7,497 nucleotides of DNA. Origin: Actinomycetota bacterium. Its GTDB lineage: Bacteria > Actinomycetota > Acidimicrobiia > Acidimicrobiales > Iamiaceae. The DNA is taken from positions 1 to 7,497 of the forward strand of contig JAFDWI010000169.1 in NCBI GenBank assembly GCA_018268545.1, read 5' to 3'. A program made the translations under genes and the position numbers. Positions 1 through 6,286 of this stretch are shown one piece after another. The notes below the pieces were generated by a model. That model ran no database searches. It was not told where the DNA came from and saw only the letters and a list, made by a program, of their open reading frames with translations. Position 1 is the stretch's first letter. The number at the start of each line of letters is the position of its first letter.

Positions 1-1
1 C

Positions 2-667
2 GCCGAGGCGATCACCGGCATCGAATCCCGCGGACATCGGCCCCTCCTGGTCGGTGGAACCGGGCTGTACGTCCGTGCGATCGTCGACGAACTCGACCTC
101 CCGGGCCGGTTTCCACGGATCCGCGCCGAACTCGACGCCGTCGACGACCTCGATGAGCTGTACGAGCGTCTCGTGTGCATCGACCCGATCGCCGCTTCCC
201 GGATGGAACGGGGTAATCGCCGCCGGATCGTCCGGGCACTCGAGGTGTGCGTCGGTTCGGGTCGCCCGTTCTCCTCCTATGGCCCCGGCATGGAGACGTA
301 CCCGCCGAACGACTGGGACCTCGTCGTGGTCGACATGGATGCCGAAACCGCAGCCGCGCGGATCGACGAACGCTTCCACCGCCAACTCGACGAAGGGTTC
401 CTCGAGGAGGTCCGTGATGTGCGGAGTCGTCGCGGCGGGTTGGGGCCGACGGCCTCGCAGGCGCTCGGCTACCGGCAGCTCGCCGCGTATCTCGAGGGTT
501 CCTGCTCCTTCGGTGAGGCCGTGGACGCGGCGATCGCCGCGACACGACGCTTCGCTCGGCGGCAGCGATCCTGGTTCGCTCGCGACCCGCGCCTGTGGCA
601 CGTCACCATCGGATCGGCTGCCGACATCGATCTCGCCACCCGGGAACTCGTGCGCCGTTGGTCGTGA
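2..667 (+). CDS. miaA: tRNA dimethylallyltransferase (tRNA isopentenyltransferase), 3' part
   Basis: MiaA transfers a dimethylallyl group from DMAPP to N6 of A37 in tRNAs that read UNN codons, which stabilises codon-anticodon pairing. Only the last 221 codons are present. The reading frame is open from base 2, so the N-terminal P-loop and substrate aspartate lie off the left edge. Visible family signatures are VGGTGLYVRA (about visible residues 18-27), the NRRRIVRALEV segment, the ALGYRQL motif, and TRRFARRQRSWFARDPRL near the C-terminus, which is the typical basic tRNA-contacting tail. Full-length MiaA is about 300 residues, so roughly a quarter is missing. It lies 91 bp upstream of dapF on the same strand, as in many actinobacteria. 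The ATG at 173 is internal and is not the start. No truncation or frameshift is visible in the part shown. Confidence 0.95.
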   Translation, partial: AEAITGIESRGHRPLLVGGTGLYVRAIVDELDLPGRFPRIRAELDAVDDLDELYERLVCIDPIAASRMERGNRRRIVRALEVCVGSGRPFSSYGPGMETYPPNDWDLVVVDMDAETAAARIDERFHRQLDEGFLEEVRDVRSRRGGLGPTASQALGYRQLAAYLEGSCSFGEAVDAAIAATRRFARRQRSWFARDPRLWHVTIGSAADIDLATRELVRRWS

Positions 668-758
668 CCCGTTCCGTCGTCGTCGCCGCGACACGGGGCT
701 CGGGCGCGCCGAGAGGCCGCCGTGCGCGGTGCGATCGCACGCGTCACGTGGGAGACTC

Positions 759-1583
759 ATGGGCGTGGAAGCGCACCGCACCCTCACGAAATTGCACGGG
801 CTCGGCAACGACTTCCTCGTGCTCGTCGTCGACGGCGACGACCCGCCGGGCGACCTGGCGGCGTTCTCGCGGCGTGTCTGCAACCGTCACCGAGGCGTGG
901 GTGCCGACGGATTGTTGGTCGCGTACCCGAGCGACTCGGCGACCTCGTGGCGTATGGAGCTGTACAACGCGGACGGTTCTCGCGCCGAGATGAGCGGGAA
1001 CGGGATTCGATGTTTCGCGCACGCGCTGCTGCGCCACACCGGCATCGAAGCGCCCGTGACGTTCGACGTCTCGACGGACGGGGGCCATCGGAGCGTGTCG
1101 GTTGCCCCCGAAGCGTCGGGCGACCCCGACACGATCGTCGCGGCGGTCACGATGGGCCGGCCGCTCCCAGGGCCGACCCTCCCGGCCGATGGGCGACCCC
1201 ATGGCGTTGCGGTCACGCGCTCGGCGACGTGGAACCTGGGTAATCCGCATCTCGTGCTCGAGGTCGACGACCCGGCCCTGATCGACCTGGCCGTGTGGGG
1301 CCCGGCGTGGGAGGCGCTCTTCCCCGATGGCATGAACGTCCATTTCGTCACCGTTGCCGACTCGGGCCGGGTGGAGCAGGTCACCTGGGAGCGGGGCGCC
1401 GGGATCACCGAAGCCTGCGGTACGGGTGCCACCGCTACCGCACTCACTGCCCGTGCGTGGGGTTCGGACGCGGACCACATCGACGTCGTGATGCCGGGTG
1501 GGACCGTGACGGTCGAGTTCGCGGACGAGCCGATCCTGCACGGGCCGTCGACCTGGATCGCCGAGGTCGAGGTGGCCCGATGA
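759..1583 (+). CDS. dapF: diaminopimelate epimerase, with Ser at the first catalytic Cys position
   Basis: DapF converts LL-diaminopimelate to meso-diaminopimelate in the cytoplasm by a cofactor-independent two-base mechanism. Length is 274 residues, normal for the family. Seen: HGLGNDFLVL (13-22), the HRGVGADGLL segment (44-53), LYNADGSRAEMSGNGIRCFA (68-87), NLGNPHLVLEV in the middle, and AGITEACGTGATATAL with Cys220. In E. coli-type enzymes the two acid/base residues are cysteines in a CGNG motif and an ACGTG motif. Here the second is kept (Cys220), but the first is serine (Ser79, codon AGC at 993-995). The Cys85 five residues after SGNG sits where E. coli also has a second Cys, so it is not obviously a shifted catalytic residue. 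The start is ATG 759, preceded by GGGAG with a 4-base gap; the frame is open further upstream, but that stretch overlaps miaA and does not look like DapF. The stop overlaps the hflX start (ATGA). Identity as DapF is strong; full activity is uncertain because of Ser79. Confidence 0.93.
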   Translation: MGVEAHRTLTKLHGLGNDFLVLVVDGDDPPGDLAAFSRRVCNRHRGVGADGLLVAYPSDSATSWRMELYNADGSRAEMSGNGIRCFAHALLRHTGIEAPVTFDVSTDGGHRSVSVAPEASGDPDTIVAAVTMGRPLPGPTLPADGRPHGVAVTRSATWNLGNPHLVLEVDDPALIDLAVWGPAWEALFPDGMNVHFVTVADSGRVEQVTWERGAGITEACGTGATATALTARAWGSDADHIDVVMPGGTVTVEFADEPILHGPSTWIAEVEVAR

Positions 1584-2974
1584 TGTCCGATGACGTCGAC
1601 CACGGCGACGATGGCGCCCCCGCCGACGATGCAGCGGTCGATCCGATCTCCGACCATCGTGGCGGGTTCGGTGACTTCGGCGGTGCATCGGACGGCTTCA
1701 TCGAACGGACGTTCCGTGAGCGCATCGTGCTGGTCGGCGTCCAGTTTCCCGGCCGAACCCGTGCGCAGGTCGACGCCGCACTCGACGAACTCGAGCTGCT
1801 GGTCGACACCGCAGGTGCGGACTCCGTGGCACGGGTCGTGCAACGTCGGGATCGACCGGACCCGGCGACGTTCCTGGGCCGGGGAAAGGTCGCGGAGCTC
1901 GCCGAGCTCGCGATCGTGACCGACTGTGACACGGTCGTCTTCGACGAGGAACTGTCGGCTGCACAACAGCGGAACCTGGAGAAGTTGCTCGGTCGCACCG
2001 CGATCGACCGGACCGCGGTGATCCTCGACATCTTCGCCCAGAACGCCATGACCGCCGAGGGGCGTGCCCAGGTGGAGCTGGCGTTGCTCCGCTATCGGTT
2101 GCCACGGCTGCGAGGTCGGGGTACCGCACTGTCCCGCCAGGGTGGTGGTCTCGGAACCCGGATGGGAGGTGGCGAGACCAAGCTCGAGATCGATCGACGT
2201 CGGATCATCGGCCGGATCCACCGCCTCGAAGCGGAACTCGCGGCGATCGACGCGAATCGGGCGACGCAACGCAAGGCGCGTGAGCGCGGTTCGCTCCCGA
2301 TGGTGACCATCGTCGGCTACACGAATGCCGGGAAATCGACCCTGCTCAACCGTCTCGCGGGCACGCAACTGCTCACCGAGGATCGCCTGTTCGCGACGCT
2401 CGACGCGGCGACCCGACGCACCTCGCTGACCGGCGGACGTGAGGTGTTGCTCACCGACACCGTCGGATTCATCCGGAAGCTGCCGCACCAACTCGTCGAG
2501 GCGTTCAAGTCGACGCTCGAGGTCGTCAATCGGGCCGACCTGCTGCTGCACGTGGTCGATGCCTCCGATGTGGACCCGGGTGCCCAGTACGCGGCGGTCC
2601 GTGCCGTGCTCGCCGAGATCGGCGCGGAACACATCCCTGAGGTGATCGTGGCGAACAAATGGGACCGTGTCGCCCCCTCTTCCGGGCTCCGTGCGCTGGT
2701 CGATCTGCCCGATGCGGGCCGGGACGCGGTGGCCGTGTCCGCGGTCACCGGTGAGGGGATCGACGACCTCGGCGCGCGGATCGGGCACGAGCTCGACCGA
2801 GAGGCGACGGTCGTCGAGTGGTTCATCCCCTATGCGAAGACCGCCGTGTTGGCCGCGTTGCACCGTGAAGGTGCGGTGATCGACACCGAATCCGACGCCG
2901 ATGGCGTGCATGTGACCGCCCGTCTGGCCACCCGGGCCGTCCCGCGGTTTGCTGCAATGCTGGTCGGCGCATGA
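1580..2974 (+). CDS. hflX: GTPase HflX (ribosome-associated, ribosome-splitting/rescue type)
   Basis: HflX is a translational GTPase-family protein that binds the 50S subunit and splits stalled or idle 70S ribosomes, notably under heat or antibiotic stress. The 464-residue product has an acidic, probably disordered N-terminus (about 1-30). It continues with the HflX nucleotide-binding-like domain (ERIVLVGVQFPG, FLGRGKVAEL, VVFDEELSAAQQRNLEK) and the family hallmark with the glycine-rich patch GRGTALSRQGGGLGTRMGGG. An ETKLEIDRRRI helix leads into the G domain: G1 GYTNAGKST (246-254), G3 DTVGF (293-297), G4 NKWD (359-362), G5 SA (387-388). All key GTPase residues are present. Two in-frame ATGs occur side by side (1580 and 1583). 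The first overlaps the dapF stop as ATGA, and GAGG at 1569-1572 serves either. The 3' end overlaps dapC by ATGA. Its place among DAP genes reflects the conserved miaA-dapF-hflX neighbourhood rather than a lysine role. Confidence 0.96.
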   Translation: MMSDDVDHGDDGAPADDAAVDPISDHRGGFGDFGGASDGFIERTFRERIVLVGVQFPGRTRAQVDAALDELELLVDTAGADSVARVVQRRDRPDPATFLGRGKVAELAELAIVTDCDTVVFDEELSAAQQRNLEKLLGRTAIDRTAVILDIFAQNAMTAEGRAQVELALLRYRLPRLRGRGTALSRQGGGLGTRMGGGETKLEIDRRRIIGRIHRLEAELAAIDANRATQRKARERGSLPMVTIVGYTNAGKSTLLNRLAGTQLLTEDRLFATLDAATRRTSLTGGREVLLTDTVGFIRKLPHQLVEAFKSTLEVVNRADLLLHVVDASDVDPGAQYAAVRAVLAEIGAEHIPEVIVANKWDRVAPSSGLRALVDLPDAGRDAVAVSAVTGEGIDDLGARIGHELDREATVVEWFIPYAKTAVLAALHREGAVIDTESDADGVHVTARLATRAVPRFAAMLVGA

Positions 2975-4137
2975 GCGAACCCGCACCGTTCTCACCACCG
3001 GCGTACCCCTATGACCGGTTGGATCCGATCCGTGAGCGTGCCGCTCGCCACGACGGCGGCGTCGTCGACTGCAGCGTCGGAACCCCCACCGATCCGCCGC
3101 CGGACGCGGCGACCCGGGCGATGGCCACGTCGGCCCGGGTGGCGGGTTACCCGCCTTCGGTCGGCACGCCGGAGTTCCGGGGGGCCGCCGCGAGCTGGTT
3201 GCAACGCCGATTCGGGGTCGCCGTCGACCCGGTCGCGATCGCGGGGTGCGTGGGGACCAAGGAGTTCGTCGCCGACCTGCCGCACCTGCTGCGCCTGCGG
3301 ACCCCGTCACGGGACACGGTCCTCTACCCCGAGGTGAGCTACCCGTCCTATGAGATGGGAGCGATCCTCGCCGGCTGCCGTGCGGTCCCCGTTGCGCTCG
3401 ACGCGGCCTGGCGCCTCGATCTCGCGTCGATCGATCCGAACGACAGCGACCGGGCGTTGTGCCTGTGGGTGAACTCGCCGGGCAACCCGGCCGGAGGGAT
3501 CGACGATCTGTCCGCAGCGGCGGCGTGGGGGCGACATCACGGCGTGCCGGTGTTCTCCGATGAGTGCTACATCGAGTTCACCTGGGACCACGGTGACGGC
3601 CGCGGCCCGGTCGCACCGGTCGACGGGATCGTGCCGGGCCGTTCGATCCTCGCCCACGGTGATGCCGGCGTGGTCGCGGTCCACTCGTTGTCGAAGCGAT
3701 CGAACTTCGCCGGTGCCAGGGCCGGATTCTTCGCGGGTGACGCGGAGTTGGTCCACTACCTCGCCGAGGTTCGCAAGCATGCGGGTCGTATCATCCCCGG
3801 CCCGGTCCAGGACGCGGCCGTCGCCGCGTTCGGCGATGACGGCCATGTCGACGTGCAACGTCGGCGCTACTGGGCGAGGCTCGAACGTCTCGCGGCGATC
3901 CTCGCAACCTTCGGCGTCCAGGTCGAGATGCCCGCCGGCGCGTTCTACCTGTGGGCCGAGGCGCCGTCGGGTGATGCGTGGGAACTCGCGAAGCGCCTCG
4001 CGGACGAGATCGGGCTCCTGGTTTCGCCAGGCGAGCTCGATGCACCCCCGGGGGCGAGCCACGTGCGGGTCGCGGCGGTCGCCCCTGATGCCGCCCTCGA
4101 TCTGGTCGAATCCCGTCTGACCATGCGCATCGGCTGA
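2971..4137 (+). CDS. dapC: N-succinyldiaminopimelate aminotransferase, actinobacterial DapC type
   Basis: DapC is a PLP-dependent fold-type I aminotransferase. It uses glutamate to convert N-succinyl-2-amino-6-ketopimelate to N-succinyl-LL-DAP, the step after DapD. The 388-residue protein shows the class I/II layout. YPPSVGTPEFR lies near residues 60-70. NSPGNPAGG carries the PLP-contacting Asn172. SDECY provides Asp197, which pairs with the PLP ring nitrogen, and Tyr200. HSLSKRSNFAGARAGF holds the Schiff-base Lys242, and HVRVA carries Arg366, the expected carboxylate-binding arginine. The SLSKRSN motif and the VGTKEFVADLPHLL segment match the DapC subgroup I know from actinobacteria. Location between hflX and dapD/dapE in a DAP cluster supports the substrate assignment over other aminotransferases. 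The start ATG overlaps the hflX stop by 4 bp, indicating translational coupling. The stop is followed after 13 bp by an 18-bp palindrome. Confidence 0.92.
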   Translation: MSEPAPFSPPAYPYDRLDPIRERAARHDGGVVDCSVGTPTDPPPDAATRAMATSARVAGYPPSVGTPEFRGAAASWLQRRFGVAVDPVAIAGCVGTKEFVADLPHLLRLRTPSRDTVLYPEVSYPSYEMGAILAGCRAVPVALDAAWRLDLASIDPNDSDRALCLWVNSPGNPAGGIDDLSAAAAWGRHHGVPVFSDECYIEFTWDHGDGRGPVAPVDGIVPGRSILAHGDAGVVAVHSLSKRSNFAGARAGFFAGDAELVHYLAEVRKHAGRIIPGPVQDAAVAAFGDDGHVDVQRRRYWARLERLAAILATFGVQVEMPAGAFYLWAEAPSGDAWELAKRLADEIGLLVSPGELDAPPGASHVRVAAVAPDAALDLVESRLTMRIG

Positions 4138-4150
4138 GTCCCGTTTCGGT

Positions 4151-4168
4151 CACGGCACTAGTGCCGTG
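4151..4168. repeat. 18-bp perfect palindrome just after dapC, at the left end of the MITE-like element
   Basis: CACGGCACTAGTGCCGTG reads the same on both strands. Its right half is the left terminal repeat of the 165-bp element. Its left half (CACGGCA plus the central CTAG) repeats the outermost bases of the element's right end, so CACGGCACTAG also occurs as an 11-bp direct repeat at 4151-4161 and 4312-4322. As RNA it would form a 7-bp stem with a CTAG loop starting 13 nt after the dapC stop. It has no T tract, so a role as a terminator is only possible. It could be a target-site effect, a remnant of another copy's end, or an operator. Confidence 0.75.
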
Positions 4169-4322
4169 TCAGGTGACGTTTGCGATGTCAGGGCGAGTCA
4201 TTGTCGTGGCTCGCAAGGACGCAGGACGAAGGCGCACCCACAGTGCGCCGAGGACGAGGACGCCGCGAGGCGCGACAATGGCCGTCCTGGCAGAGGGCAC
4301 ATGTTGCCTGACACGGCACTAG
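4158..4322. mobile_element. 165-bp imperfect palindrome with 16-bp terminal inverted repeats, MITE-like
   Basis: The two ends, CTAGTGCCGTGTCAGG (4158-4173) and CCTGACACGGCACTAG (4307-4322), are perfect inverted repeats. Further pairing arms lie inside: CATTGTCG 4199-4206 with CGACAATG 4273-4280, CTCGC 4210-4214 with GCGAG 4265-4269, and a central hairpin GGCGCAC 4231-4237 / GTGCGCC 4243-4249 with a 5-nt loop. All arms share a symmetry centre at about 4240, so the whole unit is one imperfect palindrome. It encodes no plausible protein. CTAG at both ends would fit a 4-bp YTAR-like target duplication as made by some IS5- or IS701-type transposases, but because CTAG is itself palindromic this cannot be separated from the repeat. 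It is most likely a non-autonomous miniature element; a structured RNA or attenuator ahead of dapD is the alternative. No parent transposase is visible here. Confidence 0.6.
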
Positions 4323-4323
4323 G
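4321..4323 (+). promoter_or_regulatory. weak Shine-Dalgarno AGG for dapD, at the element boundary
   Basis: AGG lies 8 nt before the GTG start of dapD. Its AG belongs to the right end of the palindromic element and its last G to the flank. The nearer GGG (4328-4330) is only one base from the start codon, too close to act. There is therefore no strong ribosome binding site in front of dapD, unlike dapF and hflX. The assignment is tentative. Confidence 0.35.
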
Positions 4324-4331
4324 TTCTGGGC

Positions 4332-5156
4332 GTGACCGATCTCGATGTGCGCATCAACGAACTCTGGGAAGCCCGCGAAACCCTCGACGGAAGCGACGCG
4401 GGTGCTCGTGCCGTCGTGGACGAGGCGATCGACGCGTTGGACCGGGGAGTGGCCAGGGTCGCCGAACTCGGTCCCGACGGTGAGGTCATCGTTCACGAGT
4501 GGTGCAAGCAGGCCATTCTGTTGAACTTCAAGTTCGCCCAGATGGCGACGATCGAACTCGGTCCCTTCGAATACGCCGACAAGATCCCACTCAAGACCGG
4601 CTATCGCGAGATCGGTGTGCGCGTCGTCCCGGGCGCGTCCGCGCGCCGCGGCGCGTACCTTGCGCCCGGTGTCGTGATGATGCCGAGCTACGTGAACATC
4701 GGCGCGCACGTCGGCGAGAACACCATGGTCGACACCTGGGCGACGGTGGGAAGCTGCGCGCAGATCGGACGGAACGTCCATCTTTCCGGCGGTGTGGGGA
4801 TCGGTGGGGTCCTCGAGCCGCCCCAGGCGGCCCCGGTGATCGTCGGTGACGAGTGCCTGATCGGGTCTCGTTGCATCGTCGCCGAGGGCGCGATCGTCGG
4901 CGAGGGGAGTGTGCTGGGCGCCGGATGCATCCTGACCGGTTCGATTCCCGTGATCGACGCGGCGACCGGCGAGGAACTCGGTCGCGGTCGGGTGCCGTCC
5001 TGGTCGGTCGCGGTCACCGCGATGCGCGCCAAGTCGTTTCCCGGCGGTGAATTCGGACTGCCGTGCGTACTCGTGATCAAGCGGCTCGCCGAAGGTGAAC
5101 GGCACGACAAGTCGGCGCTCAACCAGGTGCTGCGCGAGCACGGTGCGACCGTCTGA
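4332..5156 (+). CDS. dapD: 2,3,4,5-tetrahydropyridine-2,6-dicarboxylate N-succinyltransferase, E. coli type
   Basis: DapD transfers succinyl from succinyl-CoA to tetrahydrodipicolinate, opening the succinylase branch of DAP synthesis. It acts as a trimer. The product is 274 residues, the same length I recall for E. coli DapD, and it aligns with that protein in layout. An N-terminal helical domain (about 1-95) includes VHEWCKQAILLNFKF (54-68). A left-handed beta-helix of hexapeptide repeats (about 97-240) includes MMPSYVNIGAHVGENTMVDT (116-135), WATVGSCAQIGRNVHLSGGV (136-155) and GIGGVLEP. Asp134 lies in the conserved MVDTWATVGS active-site stretch. The C-terminal KSALNQVLREH tail matches the E. 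coli-type ending. This type differs from the longer actinobacterial DapD of Mycobacterium. The start is GTG, chosen because the N-terminus aligns with the E. coli protein and no upstream in-frame alternative fits. dapE follows after 2 bp. Confidence 0.95.
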   Translation: MTDLDVRINELWEARETLDGSDAGARAVVDEAIDALDRGVARVAELGPDGEVIVHEWCKQAILLNFKFAQMATIELGPFEYADKIPLKTGYREIGVRVVPGASARRGAYLAPGVVMMPSYVNIGAHVGENTMVDTWATVGSCAQIGRNVHLSGGVGIGGVLEPPQAAPVIVGDECLIGSRCIVAEGAIVGEGSVLGAGCILTGSIPVIDAATGEELGRGRVPSWSVAVTAMRAKSFPGGEFGLPCVLVIKRLAEGERHDKSALNQVLREHGATV

Positions 5157-5158
5157 CC

Positions 5159-6256
5159 ATGGACGCAACCGACGCCGGTGACGCGTTGCCCGAGGACCTG
5201 CTGGCGTTGACGGCACAGCTCGTCGACATGTTGTCGGAGAGCCGGAACGAAGGCCCCCTCGTCGACTGGTTGGAAGCCGAGCTCCGCGGTCTCGGGCACC
5301 TGGAGGTCACACGGGTCGGTGACAACGTCGTCGCCCGGACGACGCAGGGTCGCGCGACGCGCGTGGTGCTGGCGGGACACACCGACACGGTCCCGGCCAA
5401 CGACAACGCGCACGCGCGCATCGAAGGTGATCGGCTCTGGGGGCTCGGCGCGGCCGACATGAAGGGTGGACTTGCGATCCAGCTCGCCCTGGCGAGGTCA
5501 CTGGCGGTCACCGCGAGCGACGTCACCTACGTGTTCTACGCCCGTGAAGAGATCGCGGCGTCCGAGAGTGGGCTCGGTGAGCTGCTCGCCGCACGGCCCG
5601 ACCTGGTGTCCGGCGACCTCGCGATCATCGGCGAACCGACCGACTCGCGCGCCGAGGCCGGGTGTCAGGGGACGCTGCGCGCCGAGATCGTCCTGCGAGG
5701 GGAGCGCGCCCACACCGCGCGGCCCTGGATGGGGCGCAACGCGATCCATCGGCTCGTTCCCCTGCTGTCACAGATCACGGCGGCGCCGGTCCGTGAGCCG
5801 GTGTTGGAGGGGATGCAGTTCCGCGAGGCACTGCAGGTCGTGGCGGTCGAAGGTGGTGTCGCCGCGAACGTCGTACCCGATGCGGTCACCGTGACGCTCA
5901 ACCATCGTTTCGCCCCGGACCGTTCGGCGGCCGACGCCGAGGCGTTCGTCCGATCCGTCGTGGAGCCCGCGCTCGAAACGGGTGATTCGTTCCGTGTGGT
6001 CGACGTGGCCGCCGGCGCGATGCCGGGATTGTCGAATCCACTGGTGGCCGCGTTCATCGGACGGGCGGATCTGCCTGTCGAGGCGAAGCTCGGGTGGACC
6101 GATGTGGCACGTTTCGCCGCTCACGGGATCCCCGCGCTCAATTTCGGCCCCGGTTCGTCGGTGCTCGCCCACACCGCGGACGAGCACCTCGACCGTGAGC
6201 CGCTGGAGTACGGATTCCGTGTCCTGCGTGCGTTGCTCACCCAGGAGTTCCGGTGA
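5159..6256 (+). CDS. dapE: succinyl-diaminopimelate desuccinylase (M20 metallohydrolase)
   Basis: DapE hydrolyses N-succinyl-LL-DAP to LL-DAP and succinate with a two-zinc centre, giving the substrate for DapF. The 365-residue protein has the M20 plan, with a catalytic domain split by a dimerisation lid. Expected metal and catalytic residues are all visible. They are His74 and Asp76 in GHTDTVPAND, the bridging Asp100 in GAADMKGG, the catalytic pair Glu130-Glu131 in YAREEIAASESG, Glu159 in IIGEPTD and His338 in SSVLAHTADEHL. The lid starts near CQGTLRAEIVLRGERAHTARPW, with the conserved His185. The sequence resembles the Gram-positive/actinobacterial DapE subgroup, and its place behind dapD excludes most other M20 roles. 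The start ATG is 2 bp after the dapD stop, with no strong Shine-Dalgarno, so expression probably depends on coupling to dapD. It converges on lexA, and the stop codon lies inside a hairpin. Confidence 0.95.
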   Translation: MDATDAGDALPEDLLALTAQLVDMLSESRNEGPLVDWLEAELRGLGHLEVTRVGDNVVARTTQGRATRVVLAGHTDTVPANDNAHARIEGDRLWGLGAADMKGGLAIQLALARSLAVTASDVTYVFYAREEIAASESGLGELLAARPDLVSGDLAIIGEPTDSRAEAGCQGTLRAEIVLRGERAHTARPWMGRNAIHRLVPLLSQITAAPVREPVLEGMQFREALQVVAVEGGVAANVVPDAVTVTLNHRFAPDRSAADAEAFVRSVVEPALETGDSFRVVDVAAGAMPGLSNPLVAAFIGRADLPVEAKLGWTDVARFAAHGIPALNFGPGSSVLAHTADEHLDREPLEYGFRVLRALLTQEFR

Positions 6257-6274
6257 CGGCGGGTCCGTTGCCGG
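6250..6274 (+). terminator. hairpin over the dapE stop, possible transcription end
   Basis: In the plus-strand RNA, CCGGUGACGG (6250-6259) pairs with CCGUUGCCGG (6265-6274). This gives ten consecutive pairs, two of them G-U wobbles, closed by a 5-nt loop. The dapE stop codon is in the 5' arm. There is no U tract, so it would be a non-canonical terminator of the kind proposed in high-GC actinobacteria, or an RNA 3'-end stabiliser. Read from the minus strand, as lexA mRNA would, the two wobbles become C-A mismatches, leaving a weaker 4+4 bp stem 12 nt after the lexA stop. Confidence 0.4.
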
Positions 6275-6286
6275 TGGGGTCGTGGC

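Noticed and set aside
668..758. Gap between miaA and dapF with the palindrome GTGCGATCGCAC (729-740) and flanking CGTGCG/CGCACG arms
   Set aside because: The palindrome is short and GC-rich, common by chance in this composition, with no T tract and no known operator match. I see nothing else in the 91 bp except the dapF ribosome binding site.
54..758. Apparent upstream extension of the dapF frame back to an ATG at 54
   Set aside because: The extension overlaps miaA in another frame, is rich in Ser/Arg low-complexity residues, and has no DapF similarity. ATG 759 has a good ribosome binding site and the right family N-terminus.
887..3310. Long open frame on the minus strand across dapF, hflX and dapC
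   Set aside because: It is antisense to three clearly recognised genes. Long antisense frames are expected in high-GC DNA with G/C-rich third positions, and the product shows no recognisable domain.
4166..4483. Open frame through the palindromic gap into dapD
   Set aside because: It overlaps dapD in another frame and runs through an inverted repeat; there is no family similarity. I treat the gap as non-coding.
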